A stretch of DNA of 64,000 nt, taken from Rhizobium sp. (GTDB lineage: Bacteria > Pseudomonadota > Alphaproteobacteria > Rhizobiales > Rhizobiaceae). The DNA is taken from assembly GCA_027533385.1 (NCBI GenBank), contig JAPZUE010000004.1:62001-126000 (forward strand), written 5' to 3'. The translations under genes were made by a program, and so were the position numbers. This document shows, piece after piece, positions 1-16,435 of this stretch. How positions within the stretch are numbered: position 1 is the first letter of the stretch; every line of letters begins with the position of its first letter. The notes under the pieces are model-generated. The model saw nothing but the letters and a program-made list of their open reading frames with translations, was not told the origin of the DNA and made no database searches.

Positions 1-608
1 CCAATCAGGAAGGCGATGACGCCTGTGGCAGCGGTTACGGCAACGAGTCGCTCATGGGAGTAGGGATCGAGTTGCGTGCCAACGACAATCGATGTCACGA
101 TGATGCCCGTGATCATCAGCATCCAGGTGATTGTCGCTGCGGCGCCTCGTCTTCCGACGGCCGTCTTCATGGCGATCAGTGCGAGCAGCGATGTGCCAGA
201 GGCGCCGATGCCGATGCCGATCAGGATATAGGCGAGGATGGCCATCATCAGGCCCGCCAGGAACGACTGCTCGAACAGCAGCGTCGTTGCCGCCGCTCCC
301 GTTCCGGCGATCGCAAGAAGCGCAAGGCCACCCAGGATCCATCGGGTTCGAGACCGCCCCGTATCGGACTTATGGCCCCAAAGGGGGCGTGTGATCTGGA
401 CCCCGTAATGCAAGCCGACCAGAAGGCCGGGGATCACGGCGGCCAGTCCAAGTTCGACGATCATCACCCGGTTCAAGGTCGATGTCGTCAAGACAACGAT
501 TGCGCCGAGTGCGGCCTGAACCAGTCCAAGCCTGACGATCGCGAGCCAACCGAGGCCTTCCTCTGCAGGTTTCCCGGATCCCGATGTCATCGGTGACTCG
601 CGCATCAT
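1..608 (-). CDS. PucC-family MFS transporter (Bch2/ORF428-like), C-terminus beyond window
   Basis: The minus-strand frame starts at tandem ATGs (606-608 and 603-605) and stays open to the window edge, so only about 200 N-terminal residues are seen. The translation has several hydrophobic segments and the opening typical of the PucC/LhaA/Bch2 family: a TM1 containing TLNRVMIVEL, then LVGLHYGVQ and a GHKSD-type cytoplasmic loop. It starts 7 nt after the bchG stop, and this is the usual place of the ORF428/bch2 gene between bchG and bchP. Family members are polytopic membrane proteins linked to pigment delivery or light-harvesting assembly; the exact role of this paralogue is not settled. It is distinct from the lhaA copy at 13005. 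bchP would be expected just outside the window. Confidence 0.85.
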   Translation of the reverse strand, partial: MMRESPMTSGSGKPAEEGLGWLAIVRLGLVQAALGAIVVLTTSTLNRVMIVELGLAAVIPGLLVGLHYGVQITRPLWGHKSDTGRSRTRWILGGLALLAIAGTGAAATTLLFEQSFLAGLMMAILAYILIGIGIGASGTSLLALIAMKTAVGRRGAAATITWMLMITGIIVTSIVVGTQLDPYSHERLVAVTAATGVIAFLI

Positions 609-615
609 GGCGTTT

Positions 616-1539
616 CTATCCCAGGGCTGTTGTGGAAGGTGGAAGCGCGCCGAGGGCGACGGCGGCAGCCATCATGCCGGTGACATAAAGACCGACGCCG
701 ACAGCCGAATACCAGACGGCCTTGCCTTCCGGATCGCGCAGGAAGCGGATCATGCAGAGAAGCTGCAGCGCCAGAACCATGCCCACCAGAATGGCACCGG
801 TCGTCAGGCCCGCTTGCGCAAGCAAAAGAATGACGCCTGCCTGTGGAACGGCCATGACGACGCAGGCGATTCGTGCCGCGTTCAGGGCGCCGTGCAGCAC
901 GGGCAGAGTATCGACACCCATCTGGCGGTCGCCCTTGATCGACTTGAAATCGTTCAGCGTCAGAATGCCGTGGGCACCGATGCCGTATAACAGGGCGATC
1001 AGCAGTGTGCGCGTCGATGGCGCATGCCCGAGGGCCGCGGTTGCGGCTGTAATCCAGGGAAGTGTCTCGTAACTCAGGCCGACTACGCCGTTGCCGATCC
1101 AGCCATTCTGCTTGAAGCGGAAGGGCGGTGCGCTGTAGCCCCAGGCGAGTGCCAGACCGACCAGAGCGGCAGCAAAGACCAGCGGACCGAGCAGGGCCGC
1201 AACCCCCATGGAAAGGATCGACATGGCAATCGCGATCCCCAGTCCCCATTGTCCCGGCATCCGGCCGGAGGGGATCACGCGGTGCGGCTCGTTGATGGCA
1301 TCGACATGGCGATCGAACCAGTCGTTGACTGCCTGGCTGGTGCCGCACAAGAGCGGTCCGGCAAGCAGGACGCCGAGAGCGACCGCGAACCAGCGGTCGG
1401 TTATGCCGGCGCCCGAGGCTATGGCGCCACAGGCGAAGGCCCACATCGGCGGAAACCATGTAATCGGCTTCAATAACTGCACCACCGCCGCAGGCGACGG
1501 GTGGGAGGCTGCCGGAACATGAGAAGGGATCTGAGCCAT
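616..1539 (-). CDS. bchG: Bacteriochlorophyll synthase (bacteriochlorophyllide a esterifying prenyltransferase)
   Basis: A 307-aa UbiA-superfamily polytopic membrane prenyltransferase. It esterifies bacteriochlorophyllide a with geranylgeranyl diphosphate, the last ring-to-tail step of BChl a synthesis. The first Asp-rich motif NDWFDRHVD lies at residues 72-80 (NDxxDxxxD, the Mg-diphosphate site). A second polar motif, LNDFKSIKGD, lies in the C-terminal half. The length matches BchG/ChlG. The ATG at 1537-1539 has a weak ribosome site but agrees with the family N-terminus. A PpsR-type palindrome lies about 30 nt upstream, so the gene appears to have its own promoter rather than depending only on readthrough from ppsR. 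It is followed 7 nt later by the PucC-family gene. Confidence 0.96.
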   Translation of the reverse strand: MAQIPSHVPAASHPSPAAVVQLLKPITWFPPMWAFACGAIASGAGITDRWFAVALGVLLAGPLLCGTSQAVNDWFDRHVDAINEPHRVIPSGRMPGQWGLGIAIAMSILSMGVAALLGPLVFAAALVGLALAWGYSAPPFRFKQNGWIGNGVVGLSYETLPWITAATAALGHAPSTRTLLIALLYGIGAHGILTLNDFKSIKGDRQMGVDTLPVLHGALNAARIACVVMAVPQAGVILLLAQAGLTTGAILVGMVLALQLLCMIRFLRDPEGKAVWYSAVGVGLYVTGMMAAAVALGALPPSTTALG

Positions 1540-1568
1540 GGGCTGAGGCTAGCCCCGGCCCTGAGATG

Positions 1569-1612
1569 TGTCAACTCAAATTGACAGTTTCGTTTGTTGT
1601 CTAGCCTTGACG
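1569..1612 (-). promoter_or_regulatory. Promoter of bchG with paired PpsR boxes
   Basis: A perfect TGT-N12-ACA palindrome, TGTCAACTCAAATTGACA, lies at 1569-1586. After exactly 8 bp comes a one-mismatch copy (TGT-N12-ACG) at 1595-1612, which overlaps the ppsR stop codon. Read toward bchG, the palindrome contains TTGACA, followed 17 nt later by TAGCCT, a plausible -35/-10 pair. PpsR/CrtJ is known to bind TGT-N12-ACA pairs cooperatively and to repress bch, crt and puc genes under oxygen. Its action here is inferred from the sequence. Confidence 0.8.
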
Positions 1613-3052
1613 GCCGGGTCCCGGCCGATAGTCTTCGAGCCCGTGTCGGCGGAGCTTGATATAGAGACTTTGCCGCGAGAGGCCGAGGATTTCGGCGGCA
1701 TAGGCGCGGTTGTTTGATGTCTGGTCGAGGGCCGCTTCGATGCAGATCTTTTCGATGACGTCGAGCGATTCCCGGATCAGGTCCTTGAGCGGCACCTTGC
1801 CGACGAGCGCCGAAAAACCCTCGGCCTGGTCTGGCACGCCCGGCGCGGGGATCGTCAGTCGCTCGCTGCCCGCGGGCTGAGGGATCACGATGAGCTGAAT
1901 GGTGTTGCTGGCCGGGTTGAGCCTTGCGGAAATGCTGACGCCATTCTCGCCCGAGAGATTGTCGGTCAGGGTTGACGTAAAGCCGCGAATGGATGGCTCG
2001 TCCAGTAGGCGCGTGTAGAGAACCCGGATGTCGATTGCCGCACTGGTGAACCAGGAGCCAATGTTTCGACCGAGAACCTGCGTAAGCGACGGTGCGTGAA
2101 TGAGGTCCAGGAACAGGGTATTGGCCGCGAGAACAATGCCTTCGGCATCGGTCACCACGGCCGCCTCCGGCACATCCGCGATCTCGATGGTTGTACCGCC
2201 CGCCGGGCGTTCCGTGCGCTGCCGTTTGCTTTCCTGATCCTGATCCGCGGGCCAGATCGCCAACAGCACGTTGGTGATGCCGTTTTCGCGATAGGACCTG
2301 ATCGTCAGTGAAACAGGCTCGCCTTTCGTAACGCGAACGCCATCCAGATTGACGGCATTCGGGCTATGGCGTGCTTCGCTGATCGCATCTCCGACCCGAT
2401 CCCGATCATCTTTCAAAAACAGATCACGGATCGACTTGCCAGACAGTGGTGCGCCTGTGGACGACAGGAGCGTGCTTGCCGCCGGATTGGCGTCGAGGAT
2501 CGTCCGGCGTTCGCCATCGAGCATTACATAGGCGACGGTTGCGACCTTGAAGGCGGTTCTGTACCGGGTTTCCGCCTCTTTCAGTTCGCGGTAGTCCGCT
2601 TCCAGCTCCATCTGCGTCTGGACCAGGCGCTGCTGGTCCAGCATCTGCTGTCTGAGATCGCGGCCAACAACGATGGTATAGGGGAAGTCTCTGGCCGTAT
2701 AGGCCGAGTAGACCACAGGCAGATCAGGCTTGCCGCTGCATTTGTGGTTGACCTGATAGCCTCGTGCCGGGTGGTGGCTGGTGTCGGCCGACAACATGGA
2801 ATCGATCTTCGGCACCGACTCGATGGTCACGCAGTCCTGAAGGCGCTTGCCGATGGTCTTCGACAGGCCATAATCGGAGAGATCGCCGTTCGCGAAGTAA
2901 ACCTGGGAAACGACTGCGGATTGATCGACCAACAGGACCACATCGGCACCGAGGCTCAAAAGCGAGCCGATCGAATCCAGGTCAAGGGTCTTCAACAGGC
3001 TGTCTGCGACTGCGAAGCCATCCGTCCCGCTATGACCGTTCAGTGGCTTCAT
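1601..3052 (-). CDS. ppsR: Redox/light transcriptional repressor of photosynthesis genes PpsR (CrtJ)
   Basis: A 483-aa PpsR/CrtJ regulator with an N-terminal PAS-like region, a linker predicted to be helical (QQRLVQTQMELEADYREL), further PAS domains and a C-terminal Fis-type helix-turn-helix (AAEILGLSRQSLYIKLRR). A Cys directly before the HTH (ICIEAAL) sits about where the redox-sensitive Cys of CrtJ is found; that correspondence was judged by eye. In the family, the protein represses bch, crt and puf/puc promoters aerobically through TGT-N12-ACA sites, many of which occur in this window. The ATG at 3050-3052 overlaps the aerR stop (ATGA), implying translational coupling. A TTG 12 nt upstream is an alternative start. 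The aerR-ppsR pairing is standard in PGCs. Confidence 0.95.
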   Translation of the reverse strand: MKPLNGHSGTDGFAVADSLLKTLDLDSIGSLLSLGADVVLLVDQSAVVSQVYFANGDLSDYGLSKTIGKRLQDCVTIESVPKIDSMLSADTSHHPARGYQVNHKCSGKPDLPVVYSAYTARDFPYTIVVGRDLRQQMLDQQRLVQTQMELEADYRELKEAETRYRTAFKVATVAYVMLDGERRTILDANPAASTLLSSTGAPLSGKSIRDLFLKDDRDRVGDAISEARHSPNAVNLDGVRVTKGEPVSLTIRSYRENGITNVLLAIWPADQDQESKRQRTERPAGGTTIEIADVPEAAVVTDAEGIVLAANTLFLDLIHAPSLTQVLGRNIGSWFTSAAIDIRVLYTRLLDEPSIRGFTSTLTDNLSGENGVSISARLNPASNTIQLIVIPQPAGSERLTIPAPGVPDQAEGFSALVGKVPLKDLIRESLDVIEKICIEAALDQTSNNRAYAAEILGLSRQSLYIKLRRHGLEDYRPGPGRQG

Positions 3053-4002
3053 GGAGTGAGCCAATCAATTCCGCTGTGTGTAACCACTGCTGTTCGGCCT
3101 GCGGCGCGAGCCTGCTGGCTGATTCTTTCTAATTCATAGTAACTTTCGCAGATCTTCACGGCGGAGTAAACGCTGTCACAGATGCAGTCAATCCCCAAAC
3201 CTACAAGAAAATCAACGGAATCCAGTGCTGCTGCGCCGCCGACAACGAGCGGTAGACGTGGACCTTGACGCAGTTCGCGTACATGCTGAATTAGGGTCTT
3301 GAATTCTGTTGCAAGGCGAATGTTGCTCCAGCCTATACAGACGATGTCGCTGGTCTCTATTGCACGCGCCAGAGCTGGCGTTTTCGTCGCGTCCGGTTCC
3401 ATCACCTGACTGGCCCAGCCCAGGCTTTCAAACAGCAGCCCGATCAGATGCGGCATCAGCGTGTGCTGCTCGCCGATCGGCGTCAGGATCAGTGCACCCG
3501 GCGCGTTGATGTTGCGATCGGACTCGCGCAGATCGAGTGACATCGAGACGGCCAGAGCCTGCAGGCGAGACGTTCCTATTGTCACGTCGATGAAGTCGCA
3601 ATCGTCCGATACCCATTCGCGGCCGAGCAGGCGCGCGATGGTTTCGAGAAACAGCACCTTCACATAATAGGGGCGACCAAGCGGAAGTTCATGGTCGAGA
3701 AAGGCGCGCAGCGACGCAAGGCGGGTGCGCGGGTCCAAAACGAGAATGCGAAACTCCGCGAGCGCCTTCTCGTAAAGGCGGTCGTGCTCCAGACCGCGAT
3801 CATAACGCGTCGATAGCTTCTCGGCGGTCATCGAAGCCACCGTTCCTTCGATCAGGCGACGAAGCTTTTCTCCGTCGCTGTGGGTTAGGTAAGCGCTCTT
3901 GCCTTCCACTGCAACCTTTTTGAAGGGCGTTTGCCCTTCAGGGCCCGAAGGATTCGGGCCGTTCTGCCTGTCATGTGCACTGTGAAGCGATCCGTCCATC
4001 AT
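3049..4002 (-). CDS. aerR: Cobalamin-binding PpsR anti-repressor AerR/PpaA
   Basis: A 317-aa protein with a C-terminal B12-binding (SCHIC-type) domain. The motif PIGEQHTLMPHLIG supplies the His expected to ligate cobalt, and LVVGGAAALDS and IDCICDSVYSAV are Rossmann-like elements after it. The N-terminal 40-50 residues are polar and variable. AerR/PpaA proteins bind B12 in the light and modulate PpsR/CrtJ binding to photosynthesis promoters. It lies directly upstream of ppsR with a 4-nt stop/start overlap, so antirepressor and repressor are co-translated. It is divergent from bchF, and the shared intergenic region carries PpsR boxes. Two adjacent ATGs (4000-4002 and 3997-3999) could serve as start; no strong ribosome site is visible. 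Confidence 0.92.
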   Translation of the reverse strand: MMDGSLHSAHDRQNGPNPSGPEGQTPFKKVAVEGKSAYLTHSDGEKLRRLIEGTVASMTAEKLSTRYDRGLEHDRLYEKALAEFRILVLDPRTRLASLRAFLDHELPLGRPYYVKVLFLETIARLLGREWVSDDCDFIDVTIGTSRLQALAVSMSLDLRESDRNINAPGALILTPIGEQHTLMPHLIGLLFESLGWASQVMEPDATKTPALARAIETSDIVCIGWSNIRLATEFKTLIQHVRELRQGPRLPLVVGGAAALDSVDFLVGLGIDCICDSVYSAVKICESYYELERISQQARAAGRTAVVTHSGIDWLTP

Positions 4003-4110
4003 CCCGCGCCGTGCCCCTCCGTCCGCGAAATCGATCCTATGCGGCGTCAGGCGTGGGCGCGAGCCATCCCGTCAGACGAGCAAGGGTAGAATGAACCCAG
4101 AATTCACTTC

Positions 4111-4168
4111 TGTAAATCAAAATATACGTCAATCTAAGTTGACACTTGGTTCTTGGCAGGCGTAGTCT
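4111..4168 (+). promoter_or_regulatory. bchF promoter with abutting PpsR boxes
   Basis: Two one-mismatch TGT-N12-ACA boxes abut each other: 4111-4128 (TGT...ACG) and 4127-4144 (CGT...ACA). The second contains TTGACA at 4139-4144, followed after 18 nt by TAGTCT at 4163-4168, a candidate -35/-10 pair about 40 nt before the bchF ATG. The roughly 200 bp between aerR and bchF otherwise shows nothing recognisable. The boxes could also serve divergent aerR. Confidence 0.65.
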
Positions 4169-4210
4169 TTGCTCAATCCCGATCAGCCCGGGGAGGGGAT
4201 GGGAGAAGGG

Positions 4211-12284
<8,074 letters not shown>

Positions 12285-12291
12285 GGTTGCC

Positions 12292-13008
12292 ATGAGCCAG
12301 GCCGACTACATCAGACGCACCGGGGAAATCGAGCACTACTTCGATCGCACCGCGCTCGATGCCTGGAAGCGTCTGACCGGCGACCAGCCGGTGAGCGGCA
12401 TTCGCGCGACGGTCCGCAAGGGGCGCGAAGAGATGCGCGGCACGCTTGCGTCGTGGCTGCCGCAGGATCTGACAGGCTGGCGCATCCTCGATGCAGGCTG
12501 CGGCTCGGGCGTTCTCTCCTTCGAGCTCATCGCACGCGGCGCAGACGTCGTCGGCATCGATCTCTCGGCGCAGATGATTGCCCATGCCCGCCAGCGGGCG
12601 CATGACCTCGAAGCCTCTCATGGTCGTTTCAAGGGTTCTGTCACCTTCCACAGCGGCGATATGCTCGATCCGCGTCACGGTCGCTTCGATGCGGTGGTCG
12701 CGATGGATGTGCTGATCCATTACCGCCCGGCAGACGCCGTTCGCGTGCTTCACACCCTGGCCGAGCGCACCTCACGGCAGATGATCTTCACGCTGGCGCC
12801 GGGATCCCGCCTGCTGCGGGCCATGCTGGCCGCCGGCAAGGTCTTTCCGCGTGGCAATCGCGCACCGGCGATCTACCCCGTCGATCCGTCACGGCTGGTC
12901 GCCGAGATGCTGCATCACCCCGAGTTTTCCCACTGGCAGTCCGGCCGCAGCCACAAGGTCGCCGTCGGTTTCTACACATCGCAGGCCATGGAGGTGATCC
13001 GGTCATGA
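12292..13008 (+). CDS. bchM: Mg-protoporphyrin IX O-methyltransferase
   Basis: A 238-aa SAM-dependent class I methyltransferase. It methylates the C13 propionate of Mg-protoporphyrin IX, giving the substrate of the AcsF cyclase. The SAM motif I is LDAGCGSGVLSFELIARG, with the downstream acidic VVGIDLS, and motif II is FDAVVAMDVLIHY. The N-terminus (YIRRTGEIEHYFDRTALDAW) is characteristic of BchM. The ATG has GAGG 5 nt upstream, 7 nt after the bchL stop. The stop overlaps lhaA by ATGA. Confidence 0.96.
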   Translation: MSQADYIRRTGEIEHYFDRTALDAWKRLTGDQPVSGIRATVRKGREEMRGTLASWLPQDLTGWRILDAGCGSGVLSFELIARGADVVGIDLSAQMIAHARQRAHDLEASHGRFKGSVTFHSGDMLDPRHGRFDAVVAMDVLIHYRPADAVRVLHTLAERTSRQMIFTLAPGSRLLRAMLAAGKVFPRGNRAPAIYPVDPSRLVAEMLHHPEFSHWQSGRSHKVAVGFYTSQAMEVIRS

Positions 13009-14444
13009 CGATCGCTGCCGCCAACCGCAAAATGATCTCGTTCTGGCAGAAGCTTGGAACGCGCTTCATGCCGTTTGCGGATGCGGCGACGGCCGAGATG
13101 CCGCTGTCGAGGCTGTTGCGTCTTTCGCTGTTTCAGGTCTCTGCCGGCTGCGTGCTCGTCCTCCTGACCGGCACTCTGAACCGCGTCCTGATCGTCGAAC
13201 TCGGCGTCTCCGTCGCGCTGGTCTCAGCCGTGGTCGCCATTCCGGTTCTGGCCGCGCCTTTGCGTCTTCTCTTCGGTTTCCGTTCGGACACCTACAAGTC
13301 CGTGCTCGGCTGGCGGCGTGTGCCCTATGTCTGGCTCGGCAGCCTTCTGCAGTTTGGCGGCCTTGCCATCATGCCCTTTGCCCTGCTTCTCCTGCAGTCG
13401 CAGACGGTCGGGCCCGAATGGGCGGGGGCAGCGGGTGCAAGTCTTGCCTTCATCCTCACCGGGTTCGGCATGCATATGTCGCAAACGGCGGGTCTTGCTC
13501 TCGCCAGCGATCTGGTGCCGGAGGAGAAACGGCCGCGGGTCGTGGCACTTCTCTATTTCATGCTGCTGACGGGCATGATCGGGGCATCAAGCTTCTACAG
13601 CCTTTTCCTGGTCGATTTCTCGCCGAAGCTTCTGATCCAGGTCATCCAGGGAACGGCGCTGCTGACCATCGTGATCAATGTCATTGCGATCTGGAAGCAA
13701 GAGCCGCGCGACGTGCGCCGGACGGCTGTCGACCGGGACCTTTCGGGCTTCTTCGACGCGCTTGATGATTACCGCAGCGCTCCCGGCGTGATGCGGCTGC
13801 TGGTGGCCGTTGCGATCGGTTCTGCCGCCTTTTCTATGCAGGATATCCTGCTTGAGCCCTATGGCGGCGAGATCCTGGGGCTGTCGGTCGGTGAGACCAC
13901 GCGTCTGACCGGGCTTTGGGCCTTCGGAACCATGATGGGTTTTGCCTGGGCGGCCCATAGCCTGCAGCATGGCGCGCAGATGTACCGGGTCGCCGCGCGC
14001 GGCCTGCTCATCGGCATCGGTGCCTTCTCCGCCGTCATCTTTGCCTCGCCGCTTGGCGTCAACGGGCTCTTCCATCTCGGCGCTTTCGGCATCGGCCTCG
14101 GGGGCGGACTGTTTGCCGTCGGCACGATGCTGGCGGCGATGGGCATTGCCGAGCGCTCCGACAGTGGCCTTGTGGTTGGGGCCTGGGGTGCCGTGCAGGC
14201 GACCGCCATCGGGGCGGCCATGCTGGCGGGCGGCGTGATCAAGAACACGATCAATGCGCTGGCGCTGAACGGTTCGCTGGGCGAGGCCATGATGACGCCG
14301 GCTGCCGGTTATCTGGTGGTCTACAGCTCTGAAATCATTCTCCTCTTCCTGTGCCTGGCGGTTCTGGGTCCGCTGACCGGCCGGCGCTACCAGAGGGATT
14401 ATCTGCAGGACATGCGTTTTGGATTGGCGGAGCTGCCCGGCTGA
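13005..14444 (+). CDS. lhaA: LhaA, PucC-family light-harvesting 1 assembly protein
   Basis: A 479-aa polytopic (about 12 TM) member of the PucC branch of the major facilitator superfamily. Visible family signatures are LLTGTLNRVLIVELGVS in TM1, the RLLFGFRSDTYKSVLGWRRVPY loop and LTGFGMHMSQTAGLALASDL. In Rhodobacter, LhaA promotes assembly of the LH1 antenna, possibly by delivering bacteriochlorophyll or chaperoning PufA/PufB. Its position between bchM and puhA is the canonical one. The promoter for puhA is known in other species to lie within the 3' end of this gene; no clear candidate could be assigned here. Confidence 0.94.
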   Translation: MTIAAANRKMISFWQKLGTRFMPFADAATAEMPLSRLLRLSLFQVSAGCVLVLLTGTLNRVLIVELGVSVALVSAVVAIPVLAAPLRLLFGFRSDTYKSVLGWRRVPYVWLGSLLQFGGLAIMPFALLLLQSQTVGPEWAGAAGASLAFILTGFGMHMSQTAGLALASDLVPEEKRPRVVALLYFMLLTGMIGASSFYSLFLVDFSPKLLIQVIQGTALLTIVINVIAIWKQEPRDVRRTAVDRDLSGFFDALDDYRSAPGVMRLLVAVAIGSAAFSMQDILLEPYGGEILGLSVGETTRLTGLWAFGTMMGFAWAAHSLQHGAQMYRVAARGLLIGIGAFSAVIFASPLGVNGLFHLGAFGIGLGGGLFAVGTMLAAMGIAERSDSGLVVGAWGAVQATAIGAAMLAGGVIKNTINALALNGSLGEAMMTPAAGYLVVYSSEIILLFLCLAVLGPLTGRRYQRDYLQDMRFGLAELPG

Positions 14445-14479
14445 GGCTGGCGGAAACGCTCTACACTGGAGGGTCTGAT

Positions 14480-15259
14480 ATGACCGGGTCGCTGGTTGGA
14501 AATATCGATGTCGCACAAGTGGTGCTTTATGTGTTCTGGCTCTTTTTCGCGGGCCTGATCTGGTATCTGCGTCAGGAAGACCGTCGCGAGGGATATCCGC
14601 TCGAAGAGGATGTCTCGGGCCGCTACAACAAGAGCCCCTGGCTCTTCGTGCCGCCGAAGAAGACCTTCGTGCTGCCGCATGGTCAGGGGATCAAGCAGGT
14701 CCCGGATCTGAAGCGCGACACCCGGACCTTCTCCAGTCGCCGCATTGCCCCGGCCCCCGGCTATCCGTTGGAGCCGGTCGGCAATCCGCTGCTCGCCGGC
14801 ATCGGCCCCGGTTCGTGGGCGGAGCGTTCCGACAAGCCTGACGTAACGGCCCATGGGGATGCCCGCATCGTGCCGCTGCGTGTCGCCGAAGGCTTCGGTC
14901 TTTCCGAAGGTTCTGCCGATCCGCGCGGTCTTGCGGTGCTCGGCTGCGATCGCCAGGTTGCCGGCACCGTCAAGGACCTCTGGGTCGACCGGGCCGAACA
15001 TCTGATCCGCTACTACGAGGTCGAACTTGCTGGCGGCGGGCGCACCGTGCTTCTGCCGAACAACTTCGTCGTCTTCGGCACCGGTCGCGGCAATGTCCGG
15101 CATCTCTATGTGCATGCCATTACCTCCGCTCAGTTTGCCGATGTGCCTGCCACCGCCCGCCCCGAACTCGTGACCCTGCTCGAGGAAGACAAGATCGCCG
15201 CCTATTTCGGCGCCGGCCTTCTTTATGCGGATCGCTTCCGTCAGGAGCCGCTGCTGTGA
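14480..15259 (+). CDS. puhA: Reaction centre H subunit
   Basis: A 259-aa H subunit of the type II photosynthetic reaction centre. It has one N-terminal membrane helix (VAQVVLYVFWLFFAGLIWYL, about residues 11-30), then the conserved EDRREGYPLE segment and a cytoplasmic beta-rich domain. The latter includes the PRC-barrel part (RGLAVLGCDRQVAGTVKDLWVDRAEHLIRYYEVEL), which caps the L/M subunits and helps the proton path to QB. The ATG at 14480 has GGAGG 7 nt upstream. It overlaps puhB by 4 nt. The L and M partners are encoded in the separate puf operon at 21939-23763. Confidence 0.97.
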   Translation: MTGSLVGNIDVAQVVLYVFWLFFAGLIWYLRQEDRREGYPLEEDVSGRYNKSPWLFVPPKKTFVLPHGQGIKQVPDLKRDTRTFSSRRIAPAPGYPLEPVGNPLLAGIGPGSWAERSDKPDVTAHGDARIVPLRVAEGFGLSEGSADPRGLAVLGCDRQVAGTVKDLWVDRAEHLIRYYEVELAGGGRTVLLPNNFVVFGTGRGNVRHLYVHAITSAQFADVPATARPELVTLLEEDKIAAYFGAGLLYADRFRQEPLL

Positions 15260-15930
15260 GCCAGTTCGTCATCAGAGAACACGAAATCGAGCCGCTGCCG
15301 GGGCTTCCCGGCGTGCCGCCAGCTGGCGAGGTCGTCCTGTGGCAGGGATGCCCCTCTTCGGCCCTCGTTGCCCGCCATCTCTTGAAGGTCCGGTGGATCG
15401 TCGGCTATTTCCTGATCCTCGCCAGCTGGGCCGTCGTGGCCGGGCTGAATGACGGGCAGCCGGCAGGCGGCATCCTCTTTTCGGTCGCCGTGCTCACGGC
15501 TCTTGCCGGTGTGCTCATCGGCATGATCGAGCTGTTTGCCTGGGCGGTCGAGAAGACCACGCTCTACACGATCACCACGGAGCGCGTCGTGATGCGCTTC
15601 GGCGTCGCGATCTCGATGACGCTCAACCTTCCCTTCCGCCAGATCGACAGCGTTTCGCTGGCCAAGATTGGCGAAAAGGCCGGGGTCATCGCAATTGCGC
15701 TTCTGCCGGGTCAACGTCTGTCCTGGCTCATCCAGTGGCCGCATGTGCGGGGCTTCCGCTTCTCGAAACCTGAGCCGAGCCTGATCTTTCTGGCCGACGC
15801 GGAGCAGGCTGCCAAGGTCTTGTCGGCTGCGGTCGGTCAGTATCGCGGTGCGCGTGCCGAACAGCCGCGCATCATCCTGCAGGAAACGACGGGAAGCGCC
15901 ATGCCGCCTTCCGTCGTCGCAGCGGAATAG
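15256..15930 (+). CDS. puhB: Photosynthetic complex assembly protein PuhB
   Basis: A 224-aa membrane protein with a PH-like (YdbT/bPH) domain and two to three hydrophobic segments (WIVGYFLILASWAVV, then a second pair at about residues 75-100). PuhB is needed for normal assembly of the reaction centre in Rhodobacter, perhaps as a dimeric chaperone for the H subunit. Recognition rests on the N-terminal EIEPLPGLPGVPPAGEVVLWQG motif, length and position immediately after puhA (ATGA overlap). puhC follows 10 nt later. Confidence 0.93.
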   Translation: MSQFVIREHEIEPLPGLPGVPPAGEVVLWQGCPSSALVARHLLKVRWIVGYFLILASWAVVAGLNDGQPAGGILFSVAVLTALAGVLIGMIELFAWAVEKTTLYTITTERVVMRFGVAISMTLNLPFRQIDSVSLAKIGEKAGVIAIALLPGQRLSWLIQWPHVRGFRFSKPEPSLIFLADAEQAAKVLSAAVGQYRGARAEQPRIILQETTGSAMPPSVVAAE

Positions 15931-15940
15931 GGAGAGCGTC

Positions 15941-16435
15941 ATGGGAACGGCCTCGCATCTCGGCTATTGGGCGGACCGCAAGGGCAAGACCCCGAACCGG
16001 GTACCGCGTGGCCTGTTCTTTGGCCTGATCGGCCTGCTCGCCTTTACGGCCGGCGCAATCGTCTTCGGCCAGACGACGGGCCTTGGCCTGGTCAAGCAGC
16101 AGCTCGGTGCGCCGGTCGCTATCCGCGACCTTATGATTACACGCAGCACCTCGGACTTTGTCGTCGTAACCGACGTTGCAACGCGCCGTGAGATCGCAAG
16201 CTACGGACCCCAGGCCGGCGGGTTCGTTCGAGGATCATTGAGGGCGTTCGAACGTATGCGCCAGGTGGCCAAGGTGCCGTTTGATACGCCTTACCGCCTG
16301 ATCAAATGGGAGGCCGGTGCCGTCAGTCTGTCTGATATCGGCACCGGTGAACGGATCTATCTGGATGCCTTTGGCCCCGACAACGTGGCCGCATTCGAAG
16401 CCCTTCTGGGCTCACAGGGAGGAGAAAGCCAATGA
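15941..16435 (+). CDS. puhC: Photosynthetic complex assembly protein PuhC
   Basis: A 164-aa protein with a short cytoplasmic N-terminus, one membrane helix (GLFFGLIGLLAFTAGAIVFG) and a periplasmic domain. PuhC homologues help organise RC-LH1 complexes. The ATG at 15941 has GGGAGAG 5 nt upstream and gives the usual family length; the longer frame upstream runs inside puhB and is ignored. It overlaps the next gene by ATGA. The identification rests on motif LRAFERMR near the middle, topology and gene order. Confidence 0.88.
   Translation: MGTASHLGYWADRKGKTPNRVPRGLFFGLIGLLAFTAGAIVFGQTTGLGLVKQQLGAPVAIRDLMITRSTSDFVVVTDVATRREIASYGPQAGGFVRGSLRAFERMRQVAKVPFDTPYRLIKWEAGAVSLSDIGTGERIYLDAFGPDNVAAFEALLGSQGGESQ

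Noticed and set aside
605..1459. Second minus-strand frame overlapping bchG
   Set aside because: Arg/Pro-rich translation in another frame of the same strand; the bchG frame carries the prenyltransferase motifs.
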